Source: JAMCRM01 sp041685075 (GTDB taxonomy: Bacteria; Acidobacteriota; Terriglobia; Bryobacterales; Bryobacteraceae). From it: DNA of 24,213 nucleotides. The notes under the pieces are model-generated. The model was given only the letters and a program-made list of their open reading frames with translations. It was not told the DNA's origin and searched no databases. Made by a program: the position numbers and the translations under genes. Positions within the stretch are counted from its first letter, which is position 1, and each line of letters starts with the position of its first letter. Below are positions 1-6,809 of this stretch, piece by piece. The DNA lies in assembly GCA_041685075.1 (NCBI GenBank), contig JAWLGN010000051.1, positions 1 through 24,213 of the forward strand. The letters are read 5' to 3'.

Positions 1-1034
1 CCGATCGTGTAGCCCGGCTCGTGTTCTTCGGGAGCGTTCTCCAGCACCACGCCGCCCATGGTGGTCGTCATCACCCCCTGGCTGCCCACGAAACGGAAGC
101 CGAACTGCTCCTCCGGCACGCCGCTTTTGAAGTTCACCCGCAAGGCCAGGGTGAACTCGGGATGGTTCGCCGTCTTGGGGTAATCCAGCAGCGCCAGCAT
201 GACGTCGGGAACGTCGCGGCCGTCCTTCCAGTGGCGCAGGCCGCCGGTGGACATGATACGCACCGGCCCGGTCGAACCGGTCACCAGGTGCAGTCCGGAA
301 AGCAGGTGCACAAACAGGTCGCCCGCTACGCCGGTGCCGTAGTCGCGATAGTTGCGCCAGCGGAACAGCCGCACCGGTTCGAAGGGACGCTTGGGCGCAT
401 GGCCCAGAAACCGGTCCCAGTCGATGTTGGCGGGCGAAGCATCCGGCGGCAGCGAGTACTGCCACGCGCCCAGCGCCGTGTTGCGGTCCAGCCACGCCTC
501 CACCATATTCAACTGCCCGATGGCGCCGGCCTGCACCAGTTCCCTGGCCTTCAGATACACCAGCGAGCTGACATACTGGCTGCCCACCTGAAAGACCTTC
601 CCGCTGCGCTTCTCGGCCGCAATCACACCGGGGCCTTCGGTAATCTCCTGCACCATGGGCTTCTGGCAATAGACGTGTTTGCCGGCATCGAGCGCATCGA
701 TGGAAATCTTCGCGTGCCAGTGGTCCGGCGTGGCCACGATCACCGCGTCCACGTCCTTGCGCGCCAGGATTTCGCGGTAGTCGCGCGTGGTGAAGATGTG
801 GTTCCCCCAAACCTCGCGCGCGCGCGCCAGCCGCCCGTCGTAGATATCGCAGACACCCACCAGTTCGGCGCCCAGCGCGAGCGCCGTAGCGGTGTCGCCG
901 CTGCCCATGCCGCCTACCCCGATGGTGGCAATGCGGATGCGATCGTTGGCCGAAATCCTGCGTTCCTGGGCCCCTGCCGCGGGGGACATCAGCGCCGCCC
1001 CGGAGGCGAGAAATTCTCGTCGGCTTGCCTGCAT
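1..1034 (-). CDS. Tat-exported Gfo/Idh/MocA family oxidoreductase (3' end outside window)
   Basis: The reading frame runs from ATG at 1034 to the window edge (344 codons) without a stop, so the C-terminus is missing. Residues 3-10 (ASRREFLA) form a twin-arginine motif followed by an Ala-rich stretch, so the protein is probably exported folded with its nicotinamide cofactor. A Rossmann glycine motif (GVGGMG, 39-44) is followed by QKP at 124-126, where the family usually has EKP; Lys125 is the conserved active-site lysine. These features define the family, which oxidises or reduces sugars, inositols and related polyols; the substrate cannot be read from the sequence. It lies 44 nt downstream of the M24-fold gene on the same strand. 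A TAGTAT hexamer sits exactly 6 nt before the ATG and no Shine-Dalgarno is visible, so it may also have its own leaderless promoter. Confidence 0.9.
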   Translation of the reverse strand, partial: MQASRREFLASGAALMSPAAGAQERRISANDRIRIATIGVGGMGSGDTATALALGAELVGVCDIYDGRLARAREVWGNHIFTTRDYREILARKDVDAVIVATPDHWHAKISIDALDAGKHVYCQKPMVQEITEGPGVIAAEKRSGKVFQVGSQYVSSLVYLKARELVQAGAIGQLNMVEAWLDRNTALGAWQYSLPPDASPANIDWDRFLGHAPKRPFEPVRLFRWRNYRDYGTGVAGDLFVHLLSGLHLVTGSTGPVRIMSTGGLRHWKDGRDVPDVMLALLDYPKTANHPEFTLALRVNFKSGVPEEQFGFRFVGSQGVMTTTMGGVVLENAPEEHEPGYTI

Positions 1035-1040
1035 GTAGCT

Positions 1041-1046
1041 ATACTA
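1041..1046 (-). promoter_or_regulatory. Candidate -10 element (TAGTAT) 6 nt before the oxidoreductase start
   Basis: On the minus strand TAGTAT is separated by six bases from ATG 1034. If used as a -10, transcription would start at or next to the ATG, giving a leaderless mRNA. No convincing -35 is seen. The same geometry occurs before two other genes in the window. Confidence 0.35.
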
Positions 1047-1078
1047 CACCGCGCGATGCACGCTGGCGCAGCCCGCGC

Positions 1079-2236
1079 CTACAGCTCGATCAGCTTCATG
1101 TGTTTGCCGGAGAAGTGCTCGATGCCAGTGGCGGCGATGCGCACGCCGTTCTCCCAGCGCAGCCCGAAGTCCTCGCCGTAGAAGAACGTGTCCACCTGGA
1201 GGGTCATGTTTTCCCGGAGCATCCAGGCGGACCGGGCTTCCATCCAGGGGCCCTCGGCCTCCATCATCCCGATGCCGTGGCAGGGTCCGTAGAGCAGGTG
1301 CTCGCCGAAGCCGCGCCCCTTCACCCAGGCCTCGTACTCGGCCGCCACTTCCGCCGCCGGCCTTCCGGCCCGGAGGAGCTGCATGGCCTGGTGATGCGCT
1401 TCCAGGCCGAAGGAGACCAGGCGGCGCTTGCGCTTGGGCAGCGGGCCGATGGATACCGGCACCCCCACGCTCGAAGCGTAGCCGCCCACCCGCGCCCCGA
1501 TGTTGAGCTGAACGATTTCGTTGTGTTCGATGCGGTTGTGCGAGGGGCGCGCCACCGGCTGCCGCGTGGCCGGGCCGCACAGGCAGCACAGCGCGTGGGC
1601 CTCGTACTCCGCGCCGCGGCTGTAGATTTCCCGCTGCGCGATGCCGATCACCTGCAGCTCCGTCATGCCGGGACGCATCTCCCCCAATACGGCATCGATG
1701 GCCTGCTCGCTGATGGCGTAGGCCTGTCGCATCAGGGCGATCTCGTTCTCGCTCTTCACGGCCCGCAGGTCCAGCAGCAACTCCTCGGCCTTCACCAGTT
1801 CCACTCCGGGAAACTCGCACTGCAGGCGCGTGTAGATGGGCATGGTCATCGCCGGCCAGCCCACCAGCCCCAAACGGCGCAGCGGTTTGCCGGGCATGGC
1901 GCGCGCCGCCACCTCCCGGAAAGAAGCCACCGGCACGCCGGGCTGCTCCGGCTCGGAGGGCGCCCCGTATACCGCCAGCGTCTCGATGGCGCCGATGCGG
2001 CTGCGGCTGCGCGCCCAGCCTTCGCTCTTCGGGCCGGTCAGCAGCACCGGTGCGCCGGCGGCCGGCACCCACACGCCGGCCGGTTCGAAGGTGGGCCAGT
2101 AGTCGGAGAGGTAGCGCACAGGCGCGAAATCGTATTCGTTGCCGTGCGCCAGGGCCGCGTCCAGGCCAGCCGCCTGGATCCGCTCCTGGAAGCGCGCCAT
2201 GCGCTCGTGAAACTCGCCATCCGGTAGGGTGGTCAT
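1079..2236 (-). CDS. M24 (creatinase/aminopeptidase P fold) protein lacking most metal ligands
   Basis: 385 aa, the usual length for Xaa-Pro dipeptidase-like proteins: an N-terminal creatinase_N-type domain (about 8-155) and a C-terminal pita-bread domain (about 160-380). Active M24 peptidases bind two metals through Asp, Asp (11 residues later), His, Glu, Glu. Here the matching positions read Asn245, Ser256, His320 (in CHGIG), Asp349 (LQVDTF where LxVEPG is expected) and Glu362. Three of five ligands are changed, so metallopeptidase activity is doubtful. Creatinase is the known metal-independent member of this fold, so another C-N hydrolase activity, or no catalysis, is possible. No signal peptide is seen, so it is probably cytoplasmic. 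It is divergent from the NifX-like gene (92 bp apart) and probably co-transcribed with the downstream oxidoreductase. Confidence 0.88.
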   Translation of the reverse strand: MTTLPDGEFHERMARFQERIQAAGLDAALAHGNEYDFAPVRYLSDYWPTFEPAGVWVPAAGAPVLLTGPKSEGWARSRSRIGAIETLAVYGAPSEPEQPGVPVASFREVAARAMPGKPLRRLGLVGWPAMTMPIYTRLQCEFPGVELVKAEELLLDLRAVKSENEIALMRQAYAISEQAIDAVLGEMRPGMTELQVIGIAQREIYSRGAEYEAHALCCLCGPATRQPVARPSHNRIEHNEIVQLNIGARVGGYASSVGVPVSIGPLPKRKRRLVSFGLEAHHQAMQLLRAGRPAAEVAAEYEAWVKGRGFGEHLLYGPCHGIGMMEAEGPWMEARSAWMLRENMTLQVDTFFYGEDFGLRWENGVRIAATGIEHFSGKHMKLIEL

Positions 2237-2280
2237 GGGGTCTTCCCGTAACTGTTATTATGCCGCTTCCGCGCCGCCGG

Positions 2281-2309
2281 TTGACGGCGGATGCGCTTCC
2301 CAGTACTAT
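2281..2309 (+). promoter_or_regulatory. Candidate sigma70-type promoter of the NifX-like gene
   Basis: TTGACG (2281-2286), a 17-base spacer and TACTAT (2304-2309) match the -35/-10 consensus at 5/6 and 4/6 positions. Transcription would start near 2316, just before the coding region, and there is no Shine-Dalgarno. The -10 overlaps the left arm of the dyad at 2307-2329. Confidence 0.5.
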
Positions 2310-2329
2310 AGATGTCAACTACATCTATA
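2307..2329 (+). promoter_or_regulatory. Perfect 9-bp inverted repeat over the -10/start region (candidate operator)
   Basis: Arms TATAGATGT (2307-2315) and ACATCTATA (2321-2329) are exact reverse complements around a 5-base centre. The dyad overlaps the end of the -10 and runs to the first base of the ATG at 2329, where a bound dimeric repressor would block transcription. The ATGT...ACAT core resembles sites of winged-helix repressors such as PadR-type proteins, but the regulator cannot be named and none is encoded in this window. Confidence 0.55.
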
Positions 2330-2679
2330 TGAACAACCAAATGCGTATTGCGGTCCCGGTTGCCGGCGGTGTCCTGGCCATGCACTTCGGCCACGCGGAG
2401 CGGTTCGCGCTGCTGGACGTCGACCGGAGTTCCCGCCAGGTTGCCGCCATCTCGGAAATCGACGCTCCCCCGCACCAGCCGGGTCTGCTGCCGCCGTGGC
2501 TCAAGGAACAGGGCGTGCAAGTGGTGATTGCCGGCGGCATGGGTTCCCGCGCAGTCTCCCTGTTCCACCAGGCGGGGATCGAAGTCCTTACCGGCGCACC
2601 CGCCGCCGCCCCGGCGGAACTGGCCGAGCGCTACCTGAACGGCACCCTGGCTACGGGCGAGAACGTCTGCGATCACTGA
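2329..2679 (+). CDS. NifX/NifB-type (dinitrogenase Fe-Mo cofactor biosynthesis domain) small protein
   Basis: 116 aa from ATG 2329; MRIAVPV begins at an alternative ATG (2341), which matches the usual start of the family and would put the whole dyad upstream of the gene. The single domain shows the typical MRIAVPV strand, an HFGHAERF segment (residues 19-26), a VVIAGGMGSRA loop (65-75) and a C-terminal CDH ending (114-116) common in stand-alone members. In nitrogen fixers such domains bind Fe-S/FeMo-co precursors; stand-alone copies are widespread in non-fixers and their role is largely unknown. No nif genes are seen here. It has its own promoter with an overlapping dyad and converges with the next gene (16-bp gap), so it is a regulated single-gene unit. 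Confidence 0.85.
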   Translation: MNNQMRIAVPVAGGVLAMHFGHAERFALLDVDRSSRQVAAISEIDAPPHQPGLLPPWLKEQGVQVVIAGGMGSRAVSLFHQAGIEVLTGAPAAAPAELAERYLNGTLATGENVCDH

Positions 2680-2695
2680 GTCCCGGCCCATAGCC

Positions 2696-3370
2696 TCACC
2701 GCGCCGGGTAGATCGTGAGCAGCCAGGGCAGCCACAACCCCGGCTCCGCCGCGACGTCTTCCCGCGAGATGTACTCGGCCGAGCGCTGCGCCCCGGCATG
2801 GGTGGCCGCCAGCCCACGGCTGTTGATGCGCACGCCCAAGCGGTCCGCGCACTCCCTATCCAGCCGGCTGCACAGCCAGGAGCAGGTCAGCAGCCCGGCG
2901 TCGATAGCCAGCAGTTCGAATCCCGCCGGCTCGCCGCCTTCAGCGATGGGCCTTCCCGCCTTCACGCACTCGAAGAGGCCGGTCTGGGCCACCGGCGGCG
3001 CGCCCGGCGGCGGCTGCGCGGCCAGAAACCGCGCCACGTTGGAGTTGTGCAGCCCCAGTCCGAAGAGCACGATATCGACATCTGCGGGCAGCAGCGCGGC
3101 GCGCGCCTGCCGCGCTCCTTCGGGCGTATAGAACACGTTGGGCCATCCGAAGGTGCGGGAGAAGGAAGCCGCCGCCCAGCCGGTAACCTCCGGCAACCGC
3201 GCGCGAGCGATGCCGAAAGCGGCCGCGGCGCGGCGGCGCTCCACCACTTTTTTCGACGTCCACCCGATGGCCCACTCGTCGGGGAAGAAGCGGGAGAGGC
3301 AGCCGGAGGCGCTCAGCGTGCGCTCCCGAAGTGCCAGGTAATATCCCGCGGCGATGTAGTCCGCGCTCAT
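2696..3370 (-). CDS. Protein of unknown function coupled to a methyltransferase
   Basis: 224 aa. I do not recognise the family. The start is fixed by context: its ATG (3370) overlaps the TGA of the upstream methyltransferase as ATGA, so the two are translationally coupled. An in-frame extension to 3568 exists but runs through the methyltransferase gene. Visible features are a basic helix (about 39-56, SKKVVERRRAAAAFGIARAR), a hydrophobic strand followed by GLGLHNSN (104-111), five cysteines (24, 135, 163, 167, 174) and a Trp/Leu-rich end. There is no signal peptide or clear membrane span, so it is probably cytoplasmic. Coupling suggests it works with, or is a substrate or partner of, the methyltransferase; this is inference only. 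Confidence 0.7.
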   Translation of the reverse strand: MSADYIAAGYYLALRERTLSASGCLSRFFPDEWAIGWTSKKVVERRRAAAAFGIARARLPEVTGWAAASFSRTFGWPNVFYTPEGARQARAALLPADVDIVLFGLGLHNSNVARFLAAQPPPGAPPVAQTGLFECVKAGRPIAEGGEPAGFELLAIDAGLLTCSWLCSRLDRECADRLGVRINSRGLAATHAGAQRSAEYISREDVAAEPGLWLPWLLTIYPAR

Positions 3371-4134
3371 GACGGCCGGCGCGCCAGCACCAGCACCGTA
3401 CGCACCGGCAACAGGAACGCGCCATGCGCTTTGCGGATGCCCAGCGCCGTCAGCATGGAGGGCGCCGCGGCTTCGAGCAGGCGGTTGATCTCCCGTTCCG
3501 CCTGCTCGCCGGAGGCGGTAATTTCGCACCAGCGCCCGACGGGCAGTCCCTCCGGACGCTCCGCCCACCCCGGCTCCAGCGCTTCAATAACCAGCCCTGC
3601 CTGCTCGAAGATGCCCCGCCAGCGCTCGGCCGTATAGCTGCGCACGTGGGTGGGATCGTGCAGCACCTCCAGCCGGTGATAGAAGGCATCGCAGGCGGCT
3701 TCGGGGTGGCCTTCGAGGTCGATCACCGCCACCCATCCGCCGGGACGCGTCACCCGCGCCATCTCCCGGAGGGCCACGTAAACATCGGTGAAATGGTGCG
3801 GCGCCAGGCGCGACATCGTCAGGTCGAACTCGCCGGTGGCCAGCGGCAGCGCTTCGGCCGGAGCGCAGTGGGTTTCCAGCGCCACGCCCTTCTCCGCGGC
3901 CGCGCGGCGCGACGCCTCCAGCATGTTGGGCGCCGGATCGACGGCGGCGATGCGCTTCGCCTTACCGGCGAAGGACAGCCCCAGGTGCCCCGGGCCGCAG
4001 GCCACGTCGCAGATCGCCGCCAGCGCGCGTCCCGCCAGCAGTTCGTGCAGCCGCGCGATGCTGGGACTGCTGCGATGAACCTCGCTGGTGACGAAATTGG
4101 AGCTGATGCGGTCGAACCGCTCGCTGGATTTCAT
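3367..4134 (-). CDS. Class I SAM-dependent methyltransferase (UbiE/Methyltransf_11 type)
   Basis: 255 aa with a seven-strand methyltransferase core. SAM-binding motif I is DVACGPGHLG (43-52), the acidic residue at the end of strand 2 is Asp66 (AAVDPAPNML), motif II lies around GEFDLTMSRL (101-110), followed by the PGGWVAVIDLEG strand (131-142). It resembles small-molecule methyltransferases related to UbiE and BioC; the acceptor is not identifiable. There is no signal peptide. The stop overlaps the start of the unknown gene at 3370. The start ATG is preceded by GGAAA about 10 nt upstream, a weak ribosome site. A demethylmenaquinone or biotin role is not supported by neighbours. Confidence 0.88.
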   Translation of the reverse strand: MKSSERFDRISSNFVTSEVHRSSPSIARLHELLAGRALAAICDVACGPGHLGLSFAGKAKRIAAVDPAPNMLEASRRAAAEKGVALETHCAPAEALPLATGEFDLTMSRLAPHHFTDVYVALREMARVTRPGGWVAVIDLEGHPEAACDAFYHRLEVLHDPTHVRSYTAERWRGIFEQAGLVIEALEPGWAERPEGLPVGRWCEITASGEQAEREINRLLEAAAPSMLTALGIRKAHGAFLLPVRTVLVLARRPS

Positions 4135-4194
4135 GGGGGTCTGTTTCCAGTGTAAAACGGACCGCCCCGTGAGGTTCGATTCCAGCTTGCCGGG

Positions 4195-4665
4195 CTAGGC
4201 GCGCACCCGCCGCCGCGCCGCTTTCTTTCGCGGCGCCGGTCTGGCCGCGATGCGCTTGATGATGGCGGCGCTTCGGGTGGCGTCCTGCGCCTTCTCGAAA
4301 CCGATCACCGCGGAATAGCGCCGTCCCACCACCTGGGCCATCAGGAACCCCATGTTAATGCCCGCCTCCGCGAGAGCGCTGGCGATGGCATGCCCCAGCC
4401 CGAGCCGGTTGTCACCCTGGACCAGCAGGGTGGGGATGGCGGACTTCTTGACGCCTCCGGCCCGGGCAGCCTTCAGCGCCGGCGCCCCGGCCACCGGGTA
4501 GACCTCGATGGCGGCCGTGGTTTCCTGCCCTGGAAAACGGTAACCCATCAGCACCTCCAGGTTGACGCCGCTTTCCGCGAATGGAGCCAGCGTGGCGGCC
4601 AGGGTTCCCGGCTGGTTCTCCACTTCTTTGCGCCAGAGCGTGATTCTCTTGACTGAAATCGCCAC
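4195..4665 (-). CDS. Tandem ACT-domain protein
   Basis: 156 aa from GTG 4665. That start is chosen because AAGGAGGA lies 4 nt upstream; the longer ATG start at 4722 would place this excellent ribosome site inside the gene. Two ACT-type modules are visible: about 5-58 (VENQPGTLAATLAPFAESGVN, then a strand at AAIEVYPV) and about 78-125 (NRLGLGHAIASALAEAGINM, then SAVIGF). ACT domains bind amino acids or similar ligands at their interfaces and usually regulate enzymes; this protein has no catalytic domain, so it is probably a free-standing ligand-binding regulator. The last 16 residues are strongly basic (RKKAARRRVRA), which might contact nucleic acid; this is inference. It is divergent from the GNAT gene. 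Confidence 0.85.
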   Translation of the reverse strand: MAISVKRITLWRKEVENQPGTLAATLAPFAESGVNLEVLMGYRFPGQETTAAIEVYPVAGAPALKAARAGGVKKSAIPTLLVQGDNRLGLGHAIASALAEAGINMGFLMAQVVGRRYSAVIGFEKAQDATRSAAIIKRIAARPAPRKKAARRRVRA

Positions 4666-4669
4666 ATCG

Positions 4670-4677
4670 TCCTCCTT
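4670..4677 (-). promoter_or_regulatory. Strong Shine-Dalgarno that fixes the GTG start of the ACT-domain gene
   Basis: AAGGAGGA followed by CGAT and GTG on the minus strand. The near-perfect complement to the 16S tail and the short spacing select GTG 4665 over the in-frame ATG at 4722. Confidence 0.8.
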
Positions 4678-4721
4678 CGTGAGAAATCCCGTTCGCCCTC
4701 CCAGGGCGGACAATCGGTTCA

Positions 4722-4750
4722 ATCATAGTTCCTTCCGGCCGTCCGGTCCA
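4722..4750 (-). promoter_or_regulatory. Candidate promoter of the ACT-domain gene
   Basis: On the minus strand TGGACC (4750-4745), a 17-base spacer and TATGAT (4727-4722) match the consensus at 4/6 and 5/6. The transcript would have a leader of about 50 nt containing a 6-bp hairpin (arms CGCCCT 4694-4699 and AGGGCG 4703-4708). The promoter also argues against translation starting at 4722. Confidence 0.4.
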
Positions 4751-4774
4751 GCATTGCCGGGCCGCGGACCGGCC

Positions 4775-4804
4775 GTGGCGCAACAATATGCATCGTTGCG
4801 CCAC
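4775..4804. promoter_or_regulatory. Perfect 10-bp inverted repeat upstream of the GNAT gene
   Basis: Arms GTGGCGCAAC (4775-4784) and GTTGCGCCAC (4795-4804) are exact reverse complements around a 10-base AT-richer centre holding ATGCAT. It ends 21 nt before the GNAT start, in the divergent region with the ACT-domain gene. It could be an operator for a dimeric regulator or a leader hairpin in the GNAT mRNA. A second, weaker pair (CCGGTCC 4743-4749, GGACCGG 4766-4772) lies next to it. Confidence 0.5.
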
Positions 4805-4825
4805 ACCGATGGGTCCAATGAAACG

Positions 4826-5758
4826 ATGGAGGGCATCTGCGTTCGGCCGATGACGCCGGCGGACCGTTTCGAAACCGCGGCGTTGATTCAGGTTTCGCTC
4901 AACTATTGGTACCAGACCCACGGGGGCCTGCCGAAGTTCACCGGGAACCCGCGCGCGGCCGACGTGTTCTACGAGGTCTATCACCTGCTGGAGCCCGGTT
5001 GCGCCGTGGTGGCGGAAGACGCCGGGACCGGCCGGCTGGCGGGCGCCTGCTATTTCCACCCGCGGCCCCGTCACGTGAGCCTGGGAATTTTGAGCGTGCA
5101 CCCCAATTACTTCGGCTGCGGGGCGGGCCGCGCCATGCTGCGCTACGTCATCGACTACGCCGCGCGCGAGGGCATCCCCTCGGTGCGGCTCACCCAGAGC
5201 GCCCTGAACCTGGATTCGTTCAACCTGTACAGCCGCGCCGGCTTCGTCCCACGCCGCCTGTTCCAGGACATGTGGCTCGAAGTGCCGGCCGGCGGCTTGA
5301 ACGCGCCCGTTCCCGGCCGCGACCGAGTGCGGGAGGCCACCCTGGCCGACGTCGCGGCCATGGCGGAACTCGAATGCGCCGTCAGCGGCATCACCCGCGA
5401 GCAGGACTACCGCTTCTGTATCGAAAACACCCAGGGCTTCTGGCACACCGCGGTCTACGAAAACGCCGGCGGGGGAGTGGACGGCTTCATCATCTCCTGC
5501 GGGCACCCGGCCTTCAACATGCTAGGACCGTGCGTGGCGCGTTCGGAGCAGGAAGCGGCGGCCTTGATCCTCCGGGAACTGGACCTCTACCCGCGCCGGG
5601 CGCCTGTCTTCCTGGTTCCGGCCGACTGCCCCGGCCTGGTCGCCCAGATGTACGACGCCGGAGCGCGCAACTGCGAACTGCACACCTGCCAGGTGCTCGG
5701 CGAGTTTCAGCCGTTCGCCGGCATCAGCACCCCCAGCTTCCTGCCGGAAACCGGCTGA
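4826..5758 (+). CDS. Double GNAT-domain acetyltransferase
   Basis: 310 aa. The first GNAT module (about 3-152) has the acetyl-CoA motif A signature (LGILSVHPNYFGCGAGRAML, 86-105) and a standard motif B region (SFNLYSRAGF, 131-140). A second module starts near 166 (RVREATLADVAAMAELE) and is less clear: its acetyl-CoA loop is not obvious, so it may be a degenerate or substrate-binding copy. Family members transfer acetyl groups from acetyl-CoA to amines; the acceptor is unknown. The upstream frame stays open to 4562 but crosses the divergent ACT-domain gene, so ATG 4826 is used although no good Shine-Dalgarno precedes it. A dyad lies 21 nt upstream. It converges with the next gene (7-bp gap). 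Confidence 0.85.
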   Translation: MEGICVRPMTPADRFETAALIQVSLNYWYQTHGGLPKFTGNPRAADVFYEVYHLLEPGCAVVAEDAGTGRLAGACYFHPRPRHVSLGILSVHPNYFGCGAGRAMLRYVIDYAAREGIPSVRLTQSALNLDSFNLYSRAGFVPRRLFQDMWLEVPAGGLNAPVPGRDRVREATLADVAAMAELECAVSGITREQDYRFCIENTQGFWHTAVYENAGGGVDGFIISCGHPAFNMLGPCVARSEQEAAALILRELDLYPRRAPVFLVPADCPGLVAQMYDAGARNCELHTCQVLGEFQPFAGISTPSFLPETG

Positions 5759-5765
5759 CCGAGGC

Positions 5766-6806
5766 TTACGCGACCGCCACCGCCTGCCCGGTGCGGGCCG
5801 ATTCATAGCAGGCCGCCAGCACTTTCTGGCTGCGCAGCCCGCCGTCGCCAGCGAGCACCGAGGGCCGCTCGTCGAGCAGCGCCTGGCTGAACTCTTCGAT
5901 CTCCGCCTGGTACATGTTCACCGGCTCCGGCGCGATTTCGACGCCGCCGGCCGCGTCGCGCGCCTGCTGCGCATCGTAGCCGGACTCCTCCGCTTTGAGG
6001 CGCGCGAACATGGTTCCCCTGGTTCCCTGCCCTATGGTGCCCTTCGCGAGAATCGAGCCGCGCGAGCCGTACAGCTCGAGCACGTTATCGCCGGCTTCAT
6101 CCGGGATGCAGAAGAACGTATCCACGGTGGCCAGGGCGCCGCCGGCGAAGGCCAACAGCACGGCCGCGCTGTCCTCGGAGCGGTACGGGTGGACCGTGTT
6201 GTTGGTAAAGCAGCTCACCCGCTCCACCGGCCCGAAGAACATCTCCAGCAGGTCGATGCAGTGCCCGCCCATGTCGATGAGGGAGCCGCCGCCGCCCCGC
6301 GCGGGGTCCTGCCGCCAGGCGCCATCGAGGGGCGGATACCAGCAGGAGAGCTGCGCGCGGCCGTAGACCATGCGCCCCAGCTTCCCTTCCTCGACGAGCC
6401 GCAGCGCCGCGCGGTGCTGCGAGTGGAACCGCATCATGAGCGCCGTGCCGAGCTGCACCCCGGCCTGCCGCGCGGCCGCCATCATCTCCCCGGCCTCGGC
6501 CACGGTCAGCCCGAGCGGTTTTTCGCAGAGCACGTGCTTGCCGGCCCGAATCGCGCGCAGCACGTGTTCATGGTGCAGGTCCGCCGGACTCGCCACGTAG
6601 ACGGCGTCCACGTCCGTGCCGAGCAGTTCGTCGATATCCGCCGACGCGCGGGCGCCGTACTCGCGCGCCAGCCCGGCGTTGGCCTCGCGGTCGACGTCGC
6701 AGACCGCCGCCAGCTCGGCGTTGCACGCCGGCACGATGCCTTCCGGGATGGTCCGCCGACGCGCGATCCCGCCCGATCCGATAACACCCCACCTGATCCG
6801 CGCCAT
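5766..6806 (-). CDS. Cytoplasmic Gfo/Idh/MocA family oxidoreductase paired with a DegT aminotransferase
   Basis: 346 aa. The N-terminal Rossmann domain begins at residue 3 with the nucleotide loop GVIGSGGIA (7-15); EKP is at 95-97 with catalytic Lys96; the C-terminal domain has the family's D-x3-H pair (Asp178, His182 in LIDMGGHCID). There is no signal peptide, unlike the other two family members in this window. It starts 3 nt after the stop of the DegT-family gene and is certainly in its operon. A dehydrogenase making a keto-sugar or keto-inositol and a PLP aminotransferase that aminates it is a recurrent pairing in amino-sugar and aminocyclitol synthesis; the product here is not identifiable. 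Confidence 0.92.
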   Translation of the reverse strand: MARIRWGVIGSGGIARRRTIPEGIVPACNAELAAVCDVDREANAGLAREYGARASADIDELLGTDVDAVYVASPADLHHEHVLRAIRAGKHVLCEKPLGLTVAEAGEMMAAARQAGVQLGTALMMRFHSQHRAALRLVEEGKLGRMVYGRAQLSCWYPPLDGAWRQDPARGGGGSLIDMGGHCIDLLEMFFGPVERVSCFTNNTVHPYRSEDSAAVLLAFAGGALATVDTFFCIPDEAGDNVLELYGSRGSILAKGTIGQGTRGTMFARLKAEESGYDAQQARDAAGGVEIAPEPVNMYQAEIEEFSQALLDERPSVLAGDGGLRSQKVLAACYESARTGQAVAVA

Positions 6807-6809
6807 GCC

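Noticed and set aside
4666..4722. Longer ATG start for the ACT-domain gene
   Set aside because: The perfect Shine-Dalgarno at 4670-4677 would lie inside the gene, and a candidate -10 overlaps the ATG.
5738..5758. LPETG sortase motif at the end of the GNAT protein
   Set aside because: It ends the protein with no hydrophobic span or basic tail after it, and the protein has no signal peptide; chance match.
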